This document shows positions 26,688 through 36,115 of a DNA stretch of 64,000 nucleotides, in pieces. The notes beneath the pieces were generated by a model that worked only from the letters and a program-made list of their open reading frames with translations, made no database searches and was not told the origin of the DNA. Position numbers and translations under genes: made by a program. This DNA comes from WTGU01 sp965242855 (GTDB taxonomy: Bacteria > Pseudomonadota > Alphaproteobacteria > UBA828), in contig OZ251509.1 of NCBI GenBank assembly GCA_965242855.1, positions 1,798,001-1,862,000 of the forward strand, read 5' to 3'. Every line of letters begins with the position of its first letter. Within the stretch, counting starts at the first letter, position 1.

Positions 26688-28297
26688 CCCGATGCCCCGG
26701 TCGCCGATGCGTCGGTCATGGCGCGGCCCACTGCGCCGACGTCGTAGGGCGGCGCGAATTCACCGACGATCCGCCCCGACAGCATCACCAGGAGGCGGTC
26801 GGCGACGTCGAACAGCTCGTCGAGATCGGAGGAAATCAACAACACGCCGCAGCCGCGCGCGGCGGCCGCGCGCAACGCGGACCAGACGAAGGCCGCGGCG
26901 CCGACGTCGAGGCCGCGCGCCGGTTGCGCCGCGACGATGACGGCGGCGCCGTCGTCGATCTCGCGCGCGAGGATGACCTTCTGGGCGTTGCCGCCCGAAA
27001 GGGTCTCGGCGTTCTGCATCGTCGAGGCGTAGCGCACGCCCCACGTCTTCAGGGCTTCGTCGCAGCGCCGACGCAGCGCCGCCGGGCTCACGAGGGCGAA
27101 CAGCGGACGTTGCAGCAGTTCGCGGGCGGCCCAGTTCTCCCATAGCGGGCTGGTCAGGCTGAGGCCCTCGCCGTTGCGCTCGAACGGGATGACCCGGAGA
27201 CCCGCCGCGCGGCGCGCGGCCGGGCCGGCGCCGGTCGCACGGACGCCGCCCAGGCGGACGTCGCCGCCGCCCGCGCGCGCGAGGCCGGCGATCGCCTGAA
27301 CCAGCGTCCGCTGGCCGTTGCCCTGGACGCCGGCGATCCCGACGATCTCCCCCGGCCGCACGGCGAGGGAGACGCGATCGAGCGGCGGCTCCCCGGCCTC
27401 TTCCGCCGTGCTGAGGTTCGTCAGGTCGAGAACCGGCGCGCCGGCGGAAGCCGCGCCGGCGGAGGCCGCGCCGCCGGAAGCCGCCGCCCGCCGGGCCTTG
27501 CCCGCGCCCTCGGCCGTGCCGGCGGAGACCGTACCGGCGGAGGACGTATCGGCGGAGGACGTATCGGCGGAGCCTACGATCATCGCGCCGATACGCGCCT
27601 GGTCCGCCCGCTCGCGGGGGAAGGGGCCGGCGACCAGCCTGCCGCCGCGCAGGACGGAGATGGTGTCCGCAACCGCCAGGACCTCGCGGACCTTGTGCAG
27701 GATCAGGATCACCGTGACCCCGCGCCGCTTGAGGCCACGCAGGCGCTCGAACAGGGCCTCGATGCCGGGCGGCGGCAGGACGGCCGTCGGCTCGTCGAGG
27801 ATCAGGACCCGCGCGTCCGCCACCAGGGCGCGCGCGATCTCCACCCCCTGCTGCGCCTCGACGGGCAGGTCTCGGATGCGGCGGCGCGGATCGACGTCGA
27901 GATCGAGGGCCTTCAGGCGCGCGCGGCAGCGCGCCAGGAGGCGGCGCCGGCTGAACAACCCGATGCCGCCGCCCGCGCCGAACTCCAGCGCCTCCGCGAC
28001 GGTGAAGGAGGGCGGCAGCGCGAAGCTCTGATGGACGAGCTCGACGCCGGCGGCGCGCGCGTCGGCGACGCGATTGGGCCGCAGCGCCCGCCCGTCGACG
28101 AAAAGGGCGCCGGCGTCGGGCCGGACGAGGCCGGCCGCCGTGCGGGCGAAGGTCGTCTTGCCGGCGCCGTTCTGGCCGACGACGGCGTGAATGCGGCCGC
28201 GCGCGAAGGCAATGGACAGATCGTCGAGCGCGACGAGGCTGCCGTATGCGACACGGATCCCGCGACAACGGAGGGCCGGCGTCTCCGCGTCGGTCAT
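26684..28297 (-). CDS. BMP-type ABC transporter ATPase (two ATPase domains)
   Basis: 537 residues with two ABC cassettes, as in YufO and sugar importers. Domain 1: Walker A GQNGAGKTTF, Walker B VLILDEPTAVL. Domain 2: the usual degenerate P-loop GVQGNGQRTL, signature LSGGNAQKVILARE, and Walker B position VIVAAQPARGLDVG. Between them (27425-27600) is an odd linker of repeated SADTSSAGT and GAASAGA units encoded by a short in-frame tandem repeat. The linker length could vary among strains. The stop overlaps the next permease start. Confidence 0.87.
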   Translation of the reverse strand: MTDAETPALRCRGIRVAYGSLVALDDLSIAFARGRIHAVVGQNGAGKTTFARTAAGLVRPDAGALFVDGRALRPNRVADARAAGVELVHQSFALPPSFTVAEALEFGAGGGIGLFSRRRLLARCRARLKALDLDVDPRRRIRDLPVEAQQGVEIARALVADARVLILDEPTAVLPPPGIEALFERLRGLKRRGVTVILILHKVREVLAVADTISVLRGGRLVAGPFPRERADQARIGAMIVGSADTSSADTSSAGTVSAGTAEGAGKARRAAASGGAASAGAASAGAPVLDLTNLSTAEEAGEPPLDRVSLAVRPGEIVGIAGVQGNGQRTLVQAIAGLARAGGGDVRLGGVRATGAGPAARRAAGLRVIPFERNGEGLSLTSPLWENWAARELLQRPLFALVSPAALRRRCDEALKTWGVRYASTMQNAETLSGGNAQKVILAREIDDGAAVIVAAQPARGLDVGAAAFVWSALRAAAARGCGVLLISSDLDELFDVADRLLVMLSGRIVGEFAPPYDVGAVGRAMTDASATGASG

Positions 28298-28333
28298 GCG
28301 TCCCGAACGGGCGCCGCCCGCCGGCGCCCGCGC

Positions 28334-29404
28334 TCAGATCGTCGTGTCGAACGGCACCGCGACCCGCCCGTCGAGGATGCCGGCCCGCGCCCGCTCGACA
28401 TGCGGCCAGGCCGCGGCGGCCGCGGCGACGAGCGCCGGCGGCCCCTGCTCCCGATAGACCGGCGACAGGATGAAATCGATCACCTCCCCGAGGCCGGTCG
28501 AAACGTGGCGCCCGCCCTGCCAGCCCGGGGCGCTCGCCTTGCCGGTCTCGTCATAGAGCGACTGGCCGAAATTCAAGCCGACGATGCCGATGACCGAAGA
28601 GGGGCCGAGCGCGTACTGGGCCGGGTCCAGCGCGCTGACCATGCGCCCGGCACGCTCGTTGGCGGCCTGGATGATGCCGCCGTCGGTCGCGGCGGAATCG
28701 GTCTGAATATAGTCGATTCCGTCCAGGAACATCTGGCCGGCGAGCTCGTAGCCCTTCGCCGGATCCTGGAAGGAGCCCGCGAAGGCCGCGGTGACGGTCG
28801 CGTCCGCGTCGACCGAGTGGACGCCGGCCTTCAGCGCGTTGAAATCGGCGTTCAACGGCGGAATGCTGATGCCGCCGATATAGCCGATCTTCTTCGTCTT
28901 CGAGACATGCGCCGCGAAGACCCCGGACAGGTAGCAGCCGAGATAGTAATCGTAGGAGACCGTGACCAGATTCGGAATCGGCGGCTCGACCGGATCGCCG
29001 AAGAGCTGGATCCACCTGGTGTCCGGGTAGAGCGGCGCCACGGCCTTGAACGCCTCGGAGATGACGGGGAAGGTCGCGAGCACGATGGAGGCGCCCGCGT
29101 CGGCCAGCGTGCGCAGGACCGTCTCATAGGTCGCCGGATCCTGCGCGTAGATGGCGCGCGTCTCGAAGCCGCGCTCGTCGGCCAGCTGGTTCAGGCGCGC
29201 GATCATGGAATCGATCGGGCCGTTGTCGCCGGCCGCCTGGGTGTGGACGAGGGCGACCATCCCGGTTTCAGCGCGCGCGGCAAGGAACGGCGCTCCGCCC
29301 GCGCCGAGAACGGCCGAGGCGCCGGCGGCGGCCGTCAGGAAGCGGCGCCGGGTGACGGGCGTGAACGGCAACCTGCGGCCGTTCGCTTCCGGCTTGTTCG
29401 ACAT
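28334..29404 (-). CDS. BMP-family substrate-binding protein (Tat-exported)
   Basis: 356 residues. The N-terminus carries a twin-arginine signal (TRRRFLTAAAGASAVLGAGG) and an AxA-type cleavage region at about 45. The mature part has family motifs IDSMIARLNQLADERGFETR, KTKKIGYIGGISIPPLNADF and GIDYIQTDSAATDGGIIQA. It captures substrate for the downstream importer; cargo unknown, and this subgroup is often labelled nucleoside or basic membrane protein. Start ATG 29404 has AGGAGGAG. Export by Tat suggests folding in the cytoplasm before export. Confidence 0.87.
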   Translation of the reverse strand: MSNKPEANGRRLPFTPVTRRRFLTAAAGASAVLGAGGAPFLAARAETGMVALVHTQAAGDNGPIDSMIARLNQLADERGFETRAIYAQDPATYETVLRTLADAGASIVLATFPVISEAFKAVAPLYPDTRWIQLFGDPVEPPIPNLVTVSYDYYLGCYLSGVFAAHVSKTKKIGYIGGISIPPLNADFNALKAGVHSVDADATVTAAFAGSFQDPAKGYELAGQMFLDGIDYIQTDSAATDGGIIQAANERAGRMVSALDPAQYALGPSSVIGIVGLNFGQSLYDETGKASAPGWQGGRHVSTGLGEVIDFILSPVYREQGPPALVAAAAAAWPHVERARAGILDGRVAVPFDTTI

Positions 29405-29466
29405 GGCGTTTCTCCTCCTCTGGCAAGGGCGCGTCCGCGCCCGGATCGAACCGTGGACCAACCGAT

Positions 29467-29793
29467 TCAGGCGTCCAGCGGCGGCGAGCACGGCGCGGGG
29501 ATCATCACCATCACGTCCTGCTCCCGGATCGCGTCGAGGGACCAGACCGCCCCGATGAACGCCTGCCAAGCCGTATCCGCGGACAGCGCGGCCCGCCGCT
29601 TCTCGCGGTCGGCCAGGCTGGCATAGGCCCAGATCAGGACGACCCGATGAAGCCGCCCGATTTCCGATACGTAGAGGCCGACGAAGCGGCCCAGATGGCG
29701 CTTCTGAATCGGCAGGCCCTCCGCCTCGTACCGCCGCAGCCAGCCGTCCACCGCGCCGGGACGGAACGTGTAGGTCCGGTGCTCGACGATCAT
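29467..29793 (-). CDS. NIPSNAP family protein
   Basis: 108 residues with the NIPSNAP pattern: IVEHRTYTFRPGAVDGWLRRYE at the start and VVLIWAYASLADREKRRAAL in the middle. This is a ferredoxin-like dimeric alpha-beta fold; bacterial members sit in catabolic operons but have no established reaction. ATG 29793 overlaps the GMC oxidoreductase stop by 4 bases, and the BMP gene begins 62 bases downstream, so it is part of the same operon. Confidence 0.82.
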   Translation of the reverse strand: MIVEHRTYTFRPGAVDGWLRRYEAEGLPIQKRHLGRFVGLYVSEIGRLHRVVLIWAYASLADREKRRAALSADTAWQAFIGAVWSLDAIREQDVMVMIPAPCSPPLDA

Positions 29794-31484
29794 TTCTTCG
29801 CTCCCTTCGTTCCCTTCGCCGTGGCGCCCGCCGGCGGGGCGCCGGCGCGCATGAACTCGGCCGCCTTCTCGCCGATCATGACGGCGGGCGCATGGGTGTT
29901 GCCGCCGGGGATGCGCGGCATGATCGACGCATCGGCCACCCGCAACCCTGCGATGCCGCGGACGGCGAGCCGGGCGTCGACCACCGCCATCGGGTCCGCG
30001 CCCATGCGGCAGGTGCCCACGGGATGGAACGTCGTCATCGCGCTGGCGCGGAGCCACGCGACCAGCGCCGCGTCGCTCCGCACCGCCGCGCCGGGCGCGC
30101 GTTCCCGGCCGCGCCAGGGGGCGAAGGCCGACTGCGCGATCACGGCGCGGACCATGCGCACGCCGGCGACCATCGCCGCGCGGTCGGCGGCGCTCCGCAG
30201 ATAATCGGGCTGGATCAGCGGCGGATCGGCGGGATCGGCCGAGCGCAGGCGGATCGTCCCCCGGCTCTCCGGATTGATCGGCCCCACCCGCAAGGTGAAG
30301 CCGTGGTGCGATTCCACCGGCGCCCTCCCGAAGGGGTTGGGAAGATGCAGGTTGGCGGTGGCTTCCAGCGCCGGCATGAAGTGAACCTGGATGTCCGGCG
30401 CGTCCAGCGCCGCCCGGCTCTTCAGGAAGGCGCCGGCCTCGTAGGGAAAGGTCGTCGCGATTCCCCGGCCGAACAACAGGCCCTCGGCCACCGCCCGGAC
30501 CAGCCTGTCCGCCCGCAGATCCCGATAGAGGGTGACCGGCTTCGTGCAGGCGTAGGAGAGGACGCAGTCGACGTGATCCTGGAGATTGCGCCCGACGCCC
30601 GGCAGCTCGTGCACCGTCGCGATGCCGTGCCGCGCGAGCGCCGCGCCCTCGCCGATGCCGGACAGCATGAGGAGCTGGGGCGAGTTGACGGCGCCGGCGC
30701 AGAGGACGACCTCCCTCTCCGCGCGGACCGTCCGCGCCCGCGCGCCCTGCGCGACCTCGACTCCCGTCGCCCGGCCTCCCTCGACGATCACCCTCCGGAC
30801 CGGGCTGTTCGTGGCGATCGCCAGATTGCGCCGGCGCCGGACCGGGCGGAGGAACGCGGTGGCCGCGGAGCAGCGCCTGCCGCGCTCGATGGTGAAGTCG
30901 TAGCGGCCGAAGCCGTCCTGCGCGGGGCCGTTGAAATCGTCGTTGACCGGATAGCCGGCCTGGCGCCCGGCCTCGACGAAGACGTCGAACAGCGGGTTGG
31001 CGCCGCGCGCGCGGCAGACCGTCATCTCCCCCTCGGTCCCGTGCCAGGCGCCGTCGCGCTCGACGTGGCGCTCGGACCGGCGGAACGCCGGCAGCACCTC
31101 GTCCCAGGACCAGCCGGCGAGGCCGGCCTGCGCCCAGCGGTCGTAGTCGCGGCGGTTGCCGCGGACGTAGATCATGCCGTTGATGGTGGAGGAGCCGCCC
31201 AGCACCTTGCCGCGCGGCCAGTAGAGCGAGCGGCCGTTCAGGCCCGGAACCGGCTCCGTGCGGTAGCCCCAATTGTAGAGGCCGGAGTGGAACAGCTTCC
31301 CCATCAGCATCGGCAGCCGGAACAGGGGATTGCGATCCGCGCCGCCGGCCTCGAGCAGGAGGACGGAGCATGCGGGATCGGCCGAAAGCCTGTTGGCGAG
31401 CACGCATCCCGCCGAGCCGGCGCCGACCACGACGTAGTCGTAGGAGCGGGCGAAGGACCGATCGAAGGAGCGGGCGGGGAGCAT
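29790..31484 (-). CDS. GMC family FAD-dependent oxidoreductase
   Basis: 564 residues. The FAD-binding Rossmann motif VVVGAGSAGCVLANRLS (18-34) is followed by LLLEAGG, the GMC signature YWPRGKVLGGSSTINGM, and the C-terminal signature CRMGADPMAVVDARLAVRGI with the GNTHAPAVMIGEKAA end. Family members oxidise alcohols (choline, sugars, aliphatic alcohols). The catalytic histidine pair lies near TFHPVGTC. It is encoded 3 bases after the UDG stop and overlaps the NIPSNAP gene, tying it to the transporter operon. The substrate is probably linked to the imported compound, but this is inference. Confidence 0.9.
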   Translation of the reverse strand: MLPARSFDRSFARSYDYVVVGAGSAGCVLANRLSADPACSVLLLEAGGADRNPLFRLPMLMGKLFHSGLYNWGYRTEPVPGLNGRSLYWPRGKVLGGSSTINGMIYVRGNRRDYDRWAQAGLAGWSWDEVLPAFRRSERHVERDGAWHGTEGEMTVCRARGANPLFDVFVEAGRQAGYPVNDDFNGPAQDGFGRYDFTIERGRRCSAATAFLRPVRRRRNLAIATNSPVRRVIVEGGRATGVEVAQGARARTVRAEREVVLCAGAVNSPQLLMLSGIGEGAALARHGIATVHELPGVGRNLQDHVDCVLSYACTKPVTLYRDLRADRLVRAVAEGLLFGRGIATTFPYEAGAFLKSRAALDAPDIQVHFMPALEATANLHLPNPFGRAPVESHHGFTLRVGPINPESRGTIRLRSADPADPPLIQPDYLRSAADRAAMVAGVRMVRAVIAQSAFAPWRGRERAPGAAVRSDAALVAWLRASAMTTFHPVGTCRMGADPMAVVDARLAVRGIAGLRVADASIMPRIPGGNTHAPAVMIGEKAAEFMRAGAPPAGATAKGTKGAKK

Positions 31485-31487
31485 CGC

Positions 31488-32342
31488 CTACCAGTCCACG
31501 GGCGGCGCGCCCAGCGCCCGCAGGTGCCGGTTGCAGAGGGAAAACGGATTCTCCCGTTCGAACAGGGCGTCGGCCTCCGCCGGATGCGGGCGGAGGACGA
31601 CACGGCGGGCGCCGCCGGTCTCCGCTTCGCCCAGCCCCGCCGCCGCGAGCGTCTGCGCCGCCGCGGCGCCGAAGGCGACGAAGACGATCGGCGTTCCCCG
31701 CTCCGCCAGGCGCTCCAGAACCCGGACGATCAGCGGGCGCCAGAGGGGCAGGTGCCCGCGCGTCTGGTGGGGATCGCCTTCGCGCGCGAAGCGGCTCAGG
31801 GTGAGCGAGGAATTGAGGAGCAGCGCGCCCGACGCCACCCAGCGGTCGGCGAGGACGGAAGGCTCTTCCAGGGCGACGTCGCCGTCTTCGACGGCGGCCA
31901 GCAGCGCCGGCCAGTCGCCGACGCCGCCGGCATGGCGCGCGGCGCCGCTCCGCGCCGCGACGACGAGCTGGACGACGGCGCGCACGCTGGGCGAGAACAT
32001 CTTGTCGAGCTCGCGCCAGCGGGCGACGTTTCCGGCCTCGAAGGCCCGGCCGGTCGCGAAGGCGGGGCACGGATAAGGGTCCTGCCCCAGGATAACGCAG
32101 CGCACGCGCGCGGGCGGCAGGCCGTCGAAGGCGCGGAGCATGTGCGCGCCTGCGGGCGCGCCGGGAAACGCCTTGCCGCGCCGGGCCGGGAAGATCGGCT
32201 CCCACGGCTCCAGTACGAGCCCGGCATCGACCGCCGCGAAGGCCGGCTCGACGCCGGCGACGAGAGCGCGCCAGCGGGGGTCGATGTCCTCGCGCCAGCC
32301 CCGGAGGGTGTCCCGGAGCGCCGTCCTGAGCCGCGTTTCCAT
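31488..32342 (-). CDS. Uracil-DNA glycosylase (family 1-like)
   Basis: 284 residues. Motif A VILGQDPYPCP (family 1 usually has GQDPYH), ALLLNSSLTLSR with the specificity asparagine, FVAFGAAAAQ, and the HPAEADALFE region where family 1 has HPSP. It excises uracil from DNA. The histidine-to-proline change after GQDPY and the divergent leucine loop suggest altered substrate preference or activity. The start is ATG 32342; open frame upstream runs through repeat sequence. First gene of an operon with GMC, NIPSNAP and the BMP transporter, an unexpected setting for a repair enzyme. Confidence 0.82.
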   Translation of the reverse strand: METRLRTALRDTLRGWREDIDPRWRALVAGVEPAFAAVDAGLVLEPWEPIFPARRGKAFPGAPAGAHMLRAFDGLPPARVRCVILGQDPYPCPAFATGRAFEAGNVARWRELDKMFSPSVRAVVQLVVAARSGAARHAGGVGDWPALLAAVEDGDVALEEPSVLADRWVASGALLLNSSLTLSRFAREGDPHQTRGHLPLWRPLIVRVLERLAERGTPIVFVAFGAAAAQTLAAAGLGEAETGGARRVVLRPHPAEADALFERENPFSLCNRHLRALGAPPVDW

Positions 32343-32381
32343 GGCGTCCGCCTTTCCGGCCGCCGCGACGCGCCCGGAAGA

Positions 32382-32428
32382 TGACACGCGCGTCAGGTTC
32401 CATGATCGAAAACATGACGCGCGTGTCA
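32382..32428 (-). promoter_or_regulatory. Paired operator-like sites with -35 element
   Basis: TGACACGCGCGTCA (32382-32395) and its exact reverse complement TGACGCGCGTGTCA (32415-32428) are separated by 19 bases; each is also a near-palindrome. On the minus strand TTGACA (32429-32424) overlaps the outer site, with a weak -10 (GATCAT) about 16 bases on. The inner site lies 40 bases before the UDG start. A near copy (12 of 14 bases) precedes the TetR gene, so these are likely TetR-type operators. Confidence 0.6.
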
Positions 32429-32454
32429 AGTTTTTTTCGGTCGTGTCCTGGTTT

Positions 32455-33340
<886 letters not shown>

Positions 33341-33497
33341 AGGGCGGGAATGACGGATGTAGAGGGCGGGAACGACGGATGTGGAGGGCGGGGGTGATGG
33401 ATGTGGAGCGGGAGTGACGGGTGTAGAGGGCCATGGTGCAAACCGGGATGCGACCGTTTTTCCGGAGGGCGCGGGGCGCGCGGAAACCGGGCTAGAC

Positions 33498-33511
33498 TGT
33501 CGCGCGTTTCA
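33498..33511 (+). promoter_or_regulatory. Operator-like site upstream of the TetR gene
   Basis: TGTCGCGCGTTTCA matches TGACGCGCGTGTCA at 12 of 14 positions and lies 43 bases before the TetR start codon. It fits an autoregulatory site for the same regulator that may act at 32382-32428. Confidence 0.45.
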
Positions 33512-33554
33512 GCGGCCCCCCAGGCACGTAAAGACCGGCGCGGGAGAGGCGGGC

Positions 33555-34202
33555 ATGGCGAAGGCGAGACGGCCGGGCGGCGGCAGGAGGACGCCGGAGG
33601 CCCGGATTCGCGCCCGGAACGAGGAGAGGATATTGCGCGCGGCGGTCGGCCTGTTCGTCGCCAAGAGCTTCCACGGCACGCAGGTCAAGGAGATCGCCGA
33701 GAAGAGCGGCCTCCCCAAGACGAACGTGTATTACTACTTCCCGACGAAGGAGCGCATCTACGCCGCCCTGATCGAGCGGCTCATCGAGGGGTGGGATCGC
33801 GCCTTCGAGCATATCGTGTCGGAGCGCGAGCCGCGCGACGCCCTCGCGGCCTACATTCGCGCGAAGCTGGACCATTCGCGCCGCCACGCGGCCGAATCGC
33901 GGTTCTTCGCGAACGAGATTCTGCGGGGCGCCCAGTTCCTGGAGCGGCGCCAGCGCCGGCACATACGCGACGTCACGCGCCGCCGCGCCCATGTGGTGGA
34001 GGAATGGATCCGGCGCGGGCAGCTGGCGCCGGTGGACCCGCGCCACTTCTTCGTCATGCTCTGGTCGGCGACGCAGTTCTACGCGGATTTCGCGATCCTG
34101 GCGGCCGCCGCCCTGGAGAAGCGCCGCCTCGCGCGCAAGGACTTCGAGGCCGCCGCCGACACCATGATCCGCGTCATCCTGGACGGCTGCCGCCCCCGCT
34201 GA
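33555..34202 (+). CDS. TetR/AcrR family regulator (RutR/YcdC-like)
   Basis: 215 residues. The N-terminal helix-turn-helix is clear (ERILRAAVGLFVAKSFHGTQ, VKEIAEKSGLPKTNVYYYF). The C-terminal half (YIRAKLDHSRRHAAESRFFANEI, HFFVMLWSATQFYADF) matches the YcdC-type ligand domain of RutR-like proteins, which sense pyrimidines or related bases. ATG 33555 has GGAGAGG upstream. It likely represses the divergent UDG-GMC-BMP operon from the operator pair at 32382-32428, and itself from 33498; supported by site similarity only. The 1.2 kb of repeats between regulator and operon appear to be a later insertion. Confidence 0.85.
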   Translation: MAKARRPGGGRRTPEARIRARNEERILRAAVGLFVAKSFHGTQVKEIAEKSGLPKTNVYYYFPTKERIYAALIERLIEGWDRAFEHIVSEREPRDALAAYIRAKLDHSRRHAAESRFFANEILRGAQFLERRQRRHIRDVTRRRAHVVEEWIRRGQLAPVDPRHFFVMLWSATQFYADFAILAAAALEKRRLARKDFEAAADTMIRVILDGCRPR

Positions 34203-34216
34203 CCGCGCCTTTCGCG

Positions 34217-34243
34217 GCCCCCGGCGCCCGGCGCGCCGGGGGC
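34217..34243. terminator. Bidirectional hairpin between convergent genes
   Basis: A perfect 11-bp stem (GCCCCCGGCGC and its complement) with a 5-base loop lies 15 bases after the TetR stop and before the end of the convergent thiolase gene. No strong U-run follows on either side, so termination efficiency is uncertain. Confidence 0.55.
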
Positions 34244-34329
34244 GCGCTTCATGCGCCTCGTGCGCGCAAGAAGGCCCGCGCAGCGGGGAACCCGCGCAAC
34301 GGGACCCGCGCGGCGGGAAGGGACGGCCT

Positions 34330-35529
34330 TCAGTGGCGGGTGGCGCCCAGGACGGTGACGCAGGCCGCGGCCGCGTCGCCGCCGATCCAGCCGCCGGCGT
34401 TCTCGGCCAGGGCGAAGCGGGCGCCGTCGCGCTGGCGGGCGCCCGCGCGGCCGCGCAGCTGGTCGGCGAGCTCGACGAGCTGGGCCGCGCCGGTCGCGCC
34501 GATGGGGTGCCCCTTGCTGATGAGCCCGCCGCTCGGGTTGACGGGCAGGCGGCCATCGAGCGCGGTCACGCCGTCCCGCAACAGGCCGACGCCGTCGCCC
34601 GGGCGGCAGAAGCGGAGCTGCTCGCAGAGCATGAGTTCGGCGGGCGCCGCGGCGTCGTGGACCTCGGCCACGTCGATCTCGTCGGGGCCAACGCCTGCCG
34701 CCTCGTAGGCCGCCACTGCCGCGGCGGCGGCGACGGGAGGCGCGCCCGCGTCGTCGCCCTGGCCGGATTTGAGCACGCTCGCCAGCACCGGGACCGGCCG
34801 GATGGCCTTGCGCGCGGCGTGGTCCGCGCTCATCAGCACCAGCGCCGCCGCGCCGTCGCCGATGGGCGAGCACATCATCAAGGTCAACGGCGCGGCGATG
34901 GTGCGGCTTTCCAGTACCTCCTCCACGGTGACGTCGGCCTGGAACTGGGCCTTCGGGTTGCGCGCGCCGGCGCGGCGTTGCTTGACGGAGACGGCGGCGA
35001 AATCGGCCGGGGTGGCGCCGGTGCGCGCGGCGTAGTCGCGGGCGAGGCTGGAGTAGAGGTCCATGAAGACGGAGCCTGCGCCGGCGCCGTCGGGGGCGAT
35101 CCTGCGCTTCAGCGCCTCGAACTCGTCGCGGTCGGCCGCCGCCTCCAGGGCCTTGAGCGGCACCGTCCTGTCCTCGTTGCTCATCTTCTCGGCGCCGACC
35201 GCGAGCGCCACGTCGCACTGCCCGGAGCCGACGGCGAGCACCGCCAGATGGAAGGCGGTGGAGGAGGAGGCGCAGGCGTTCTCGACGTTGACGATGGGCT
35301 TGCCGAGGAGGCCGGCGTGGCGCAGCGCGACCTGCCCGCGCACGCACTCCTGCCCCGCCAGCAGGCCGCCCGCGGCGTTGCCGAAGAAGACCATGTCGAC
35401 TTCGTCCGCCTCCGTGGCCGCGTCGGCGAGCGCCGCGCCGACGGCCTCGGCGGCGAGCGAACGCAGGCTCGCGTCCAGGAATTTGCCGAAGCGGGTCATG
35501 CCCGTCCCGCCGATCGCCACCTCGCGCAT
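34330..35529 (-). CDS. Thiolase-family (SCP-x/acetyl-CoA acetyltransferase-like) protein
   Basis: 399 residues. The N-terminal catalytic cysteine lies in NVENACASSSTAFHLAV, a histidine in VAEVHDAAAPAE, and the C-terminal motif is SKGHPIGATGAAQLVEL. The pattern is of the SCP-x-like thiolase group, often annotated lipid-transfer protein, rather than biosynthetic PhaA. Role: thiolytic cleavage or condensation of acyl-CoA, substrate unknown. Many such proteins act with a DUF35 OB-fold partner, not seen here. ATG 35529 is preceded by GGAGGAGCG. It stands alone, convergent with the TetR gene. Confidence 0.85.
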   Translation of the reverse strand: MREVAIGGTGMTRFGKFLDASLRSLAAEAVGAALADAATEADEVDMVFFGNAAGGLLAGQECVRGQVALRHAGLLGKPIVNVENACASSSTAFHLAVLAVGSGQCDVALAVGAEKMSNEDRTVPLKALEAAADRDEFEALKRRIAPDGAGAGSVFMDLYSSLARDYAARTGATPADFAAVSVKQRRAGARNPKAQFQADVTVEEVLESRTIAAPLTLMMCSPIGDGAAALVLMSADHAARKAIRPVPVLASVLKSGQGDDAGAPPVAAAAAVAAYEAAGVGPDEIDVAEVHDAAAPAELMLCEQLRFCRPGDGVGLLRDGVTALDGRLPVNPSGGLISKGHPIGATGAAQLVELADQLRGRAGARQRDGARFALAENAGGWIGGDAAAACVTVLGATRH

Positions 35530-35646
35530 CGCGCTCCTCCCCCGTTCCCTCCCCCGTGCATACGCCCAAGCCGCCGCCCGTTCAAGCGCGCCCGGCGCCC
35601 CTCCCCTCCCCGCCCGCCGGTCGGCTTGATGGGCGGGGCCGTGCGC

Positions 35647-35733
35647 CGCCGCCTCCGGTTGAAACTCCAGGAAGCCGACGTGGAAGCGTTCCCCGTCATC
35701 GCGTTCACTGCCCGGTCGGACCTGGAAGAATAG
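35647..35733 (+). pseudogene. C-terminal fragment of a gene upstream of the HEPN remnant
   Basis: A short in-frame stretch reading LKLQEADVEAFPVIAFTARS then DLEE and TAG. It has protein character but no start. It overlaps the HEPN-like remnant by a few bases, as the first gene of a two-gene unit would. Identity unknown; possibly the partner usually found before this HEPN family. Confidence 0.35.
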
Positions 35734-36115
35734 CGCCCTGCATCCCGACGACCTTCTTCGGATCGCCGAAGATCTGGCCGGGAGCGATGCCGGCAGACCG
35801 CGGCGGACGGCTCTCTGCCGGGCCACCAGCACCGCCTGTTACGCGCTGTTCCATTGCCTGGCGAAAACCTGCGCCGACATGCTGGCGGGCCGCTCCCCCG
35901 CGAAACGAAGCCAGCCGGCATGGAGTCAAGCTTACCGGGCCTTCGACCACGGAGAGACGAAGAAACGTTGTGAGAGAAGTCACGTCATGCGACGGTTCCC
36001 TGCGGAAATACGGAACTTCGCTGAGACGTTCGCCTCACTGCGGCGGAACAAGCCGCTTGACGCGGGCCCGGCATGGCGTCACGGTAAGGCGACCGCCAAG
36101 GGAGGAACGCCATGA
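35723..36115 (+). pseudogene. HEPN/UPF0332-like remnant
   Basis: An open frame giving LHPDDLLRIAEDLAG, then CRATSTACYALFHCLAKTCA, RSQPAWSQAYRAFDHGETKK and FPAEIRNFAETFASL. This follows the pattern of alphaproteobacterial HEPN proteins (RRAVS.AYYALFH...RSQPAW...FP.EIQ.FA). No ATG, GTG or TTG start is present between the upstream TGA (35660) and the similarity; only CTG 35738 is well placed. After FASL the sequence departs from the family, probably by frameshift, and it ends at 36115 overlapping the next start (ATGA). HEPN proteins are commonly RNase toxins; this one is most likely dead. Confidence 0.55.
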
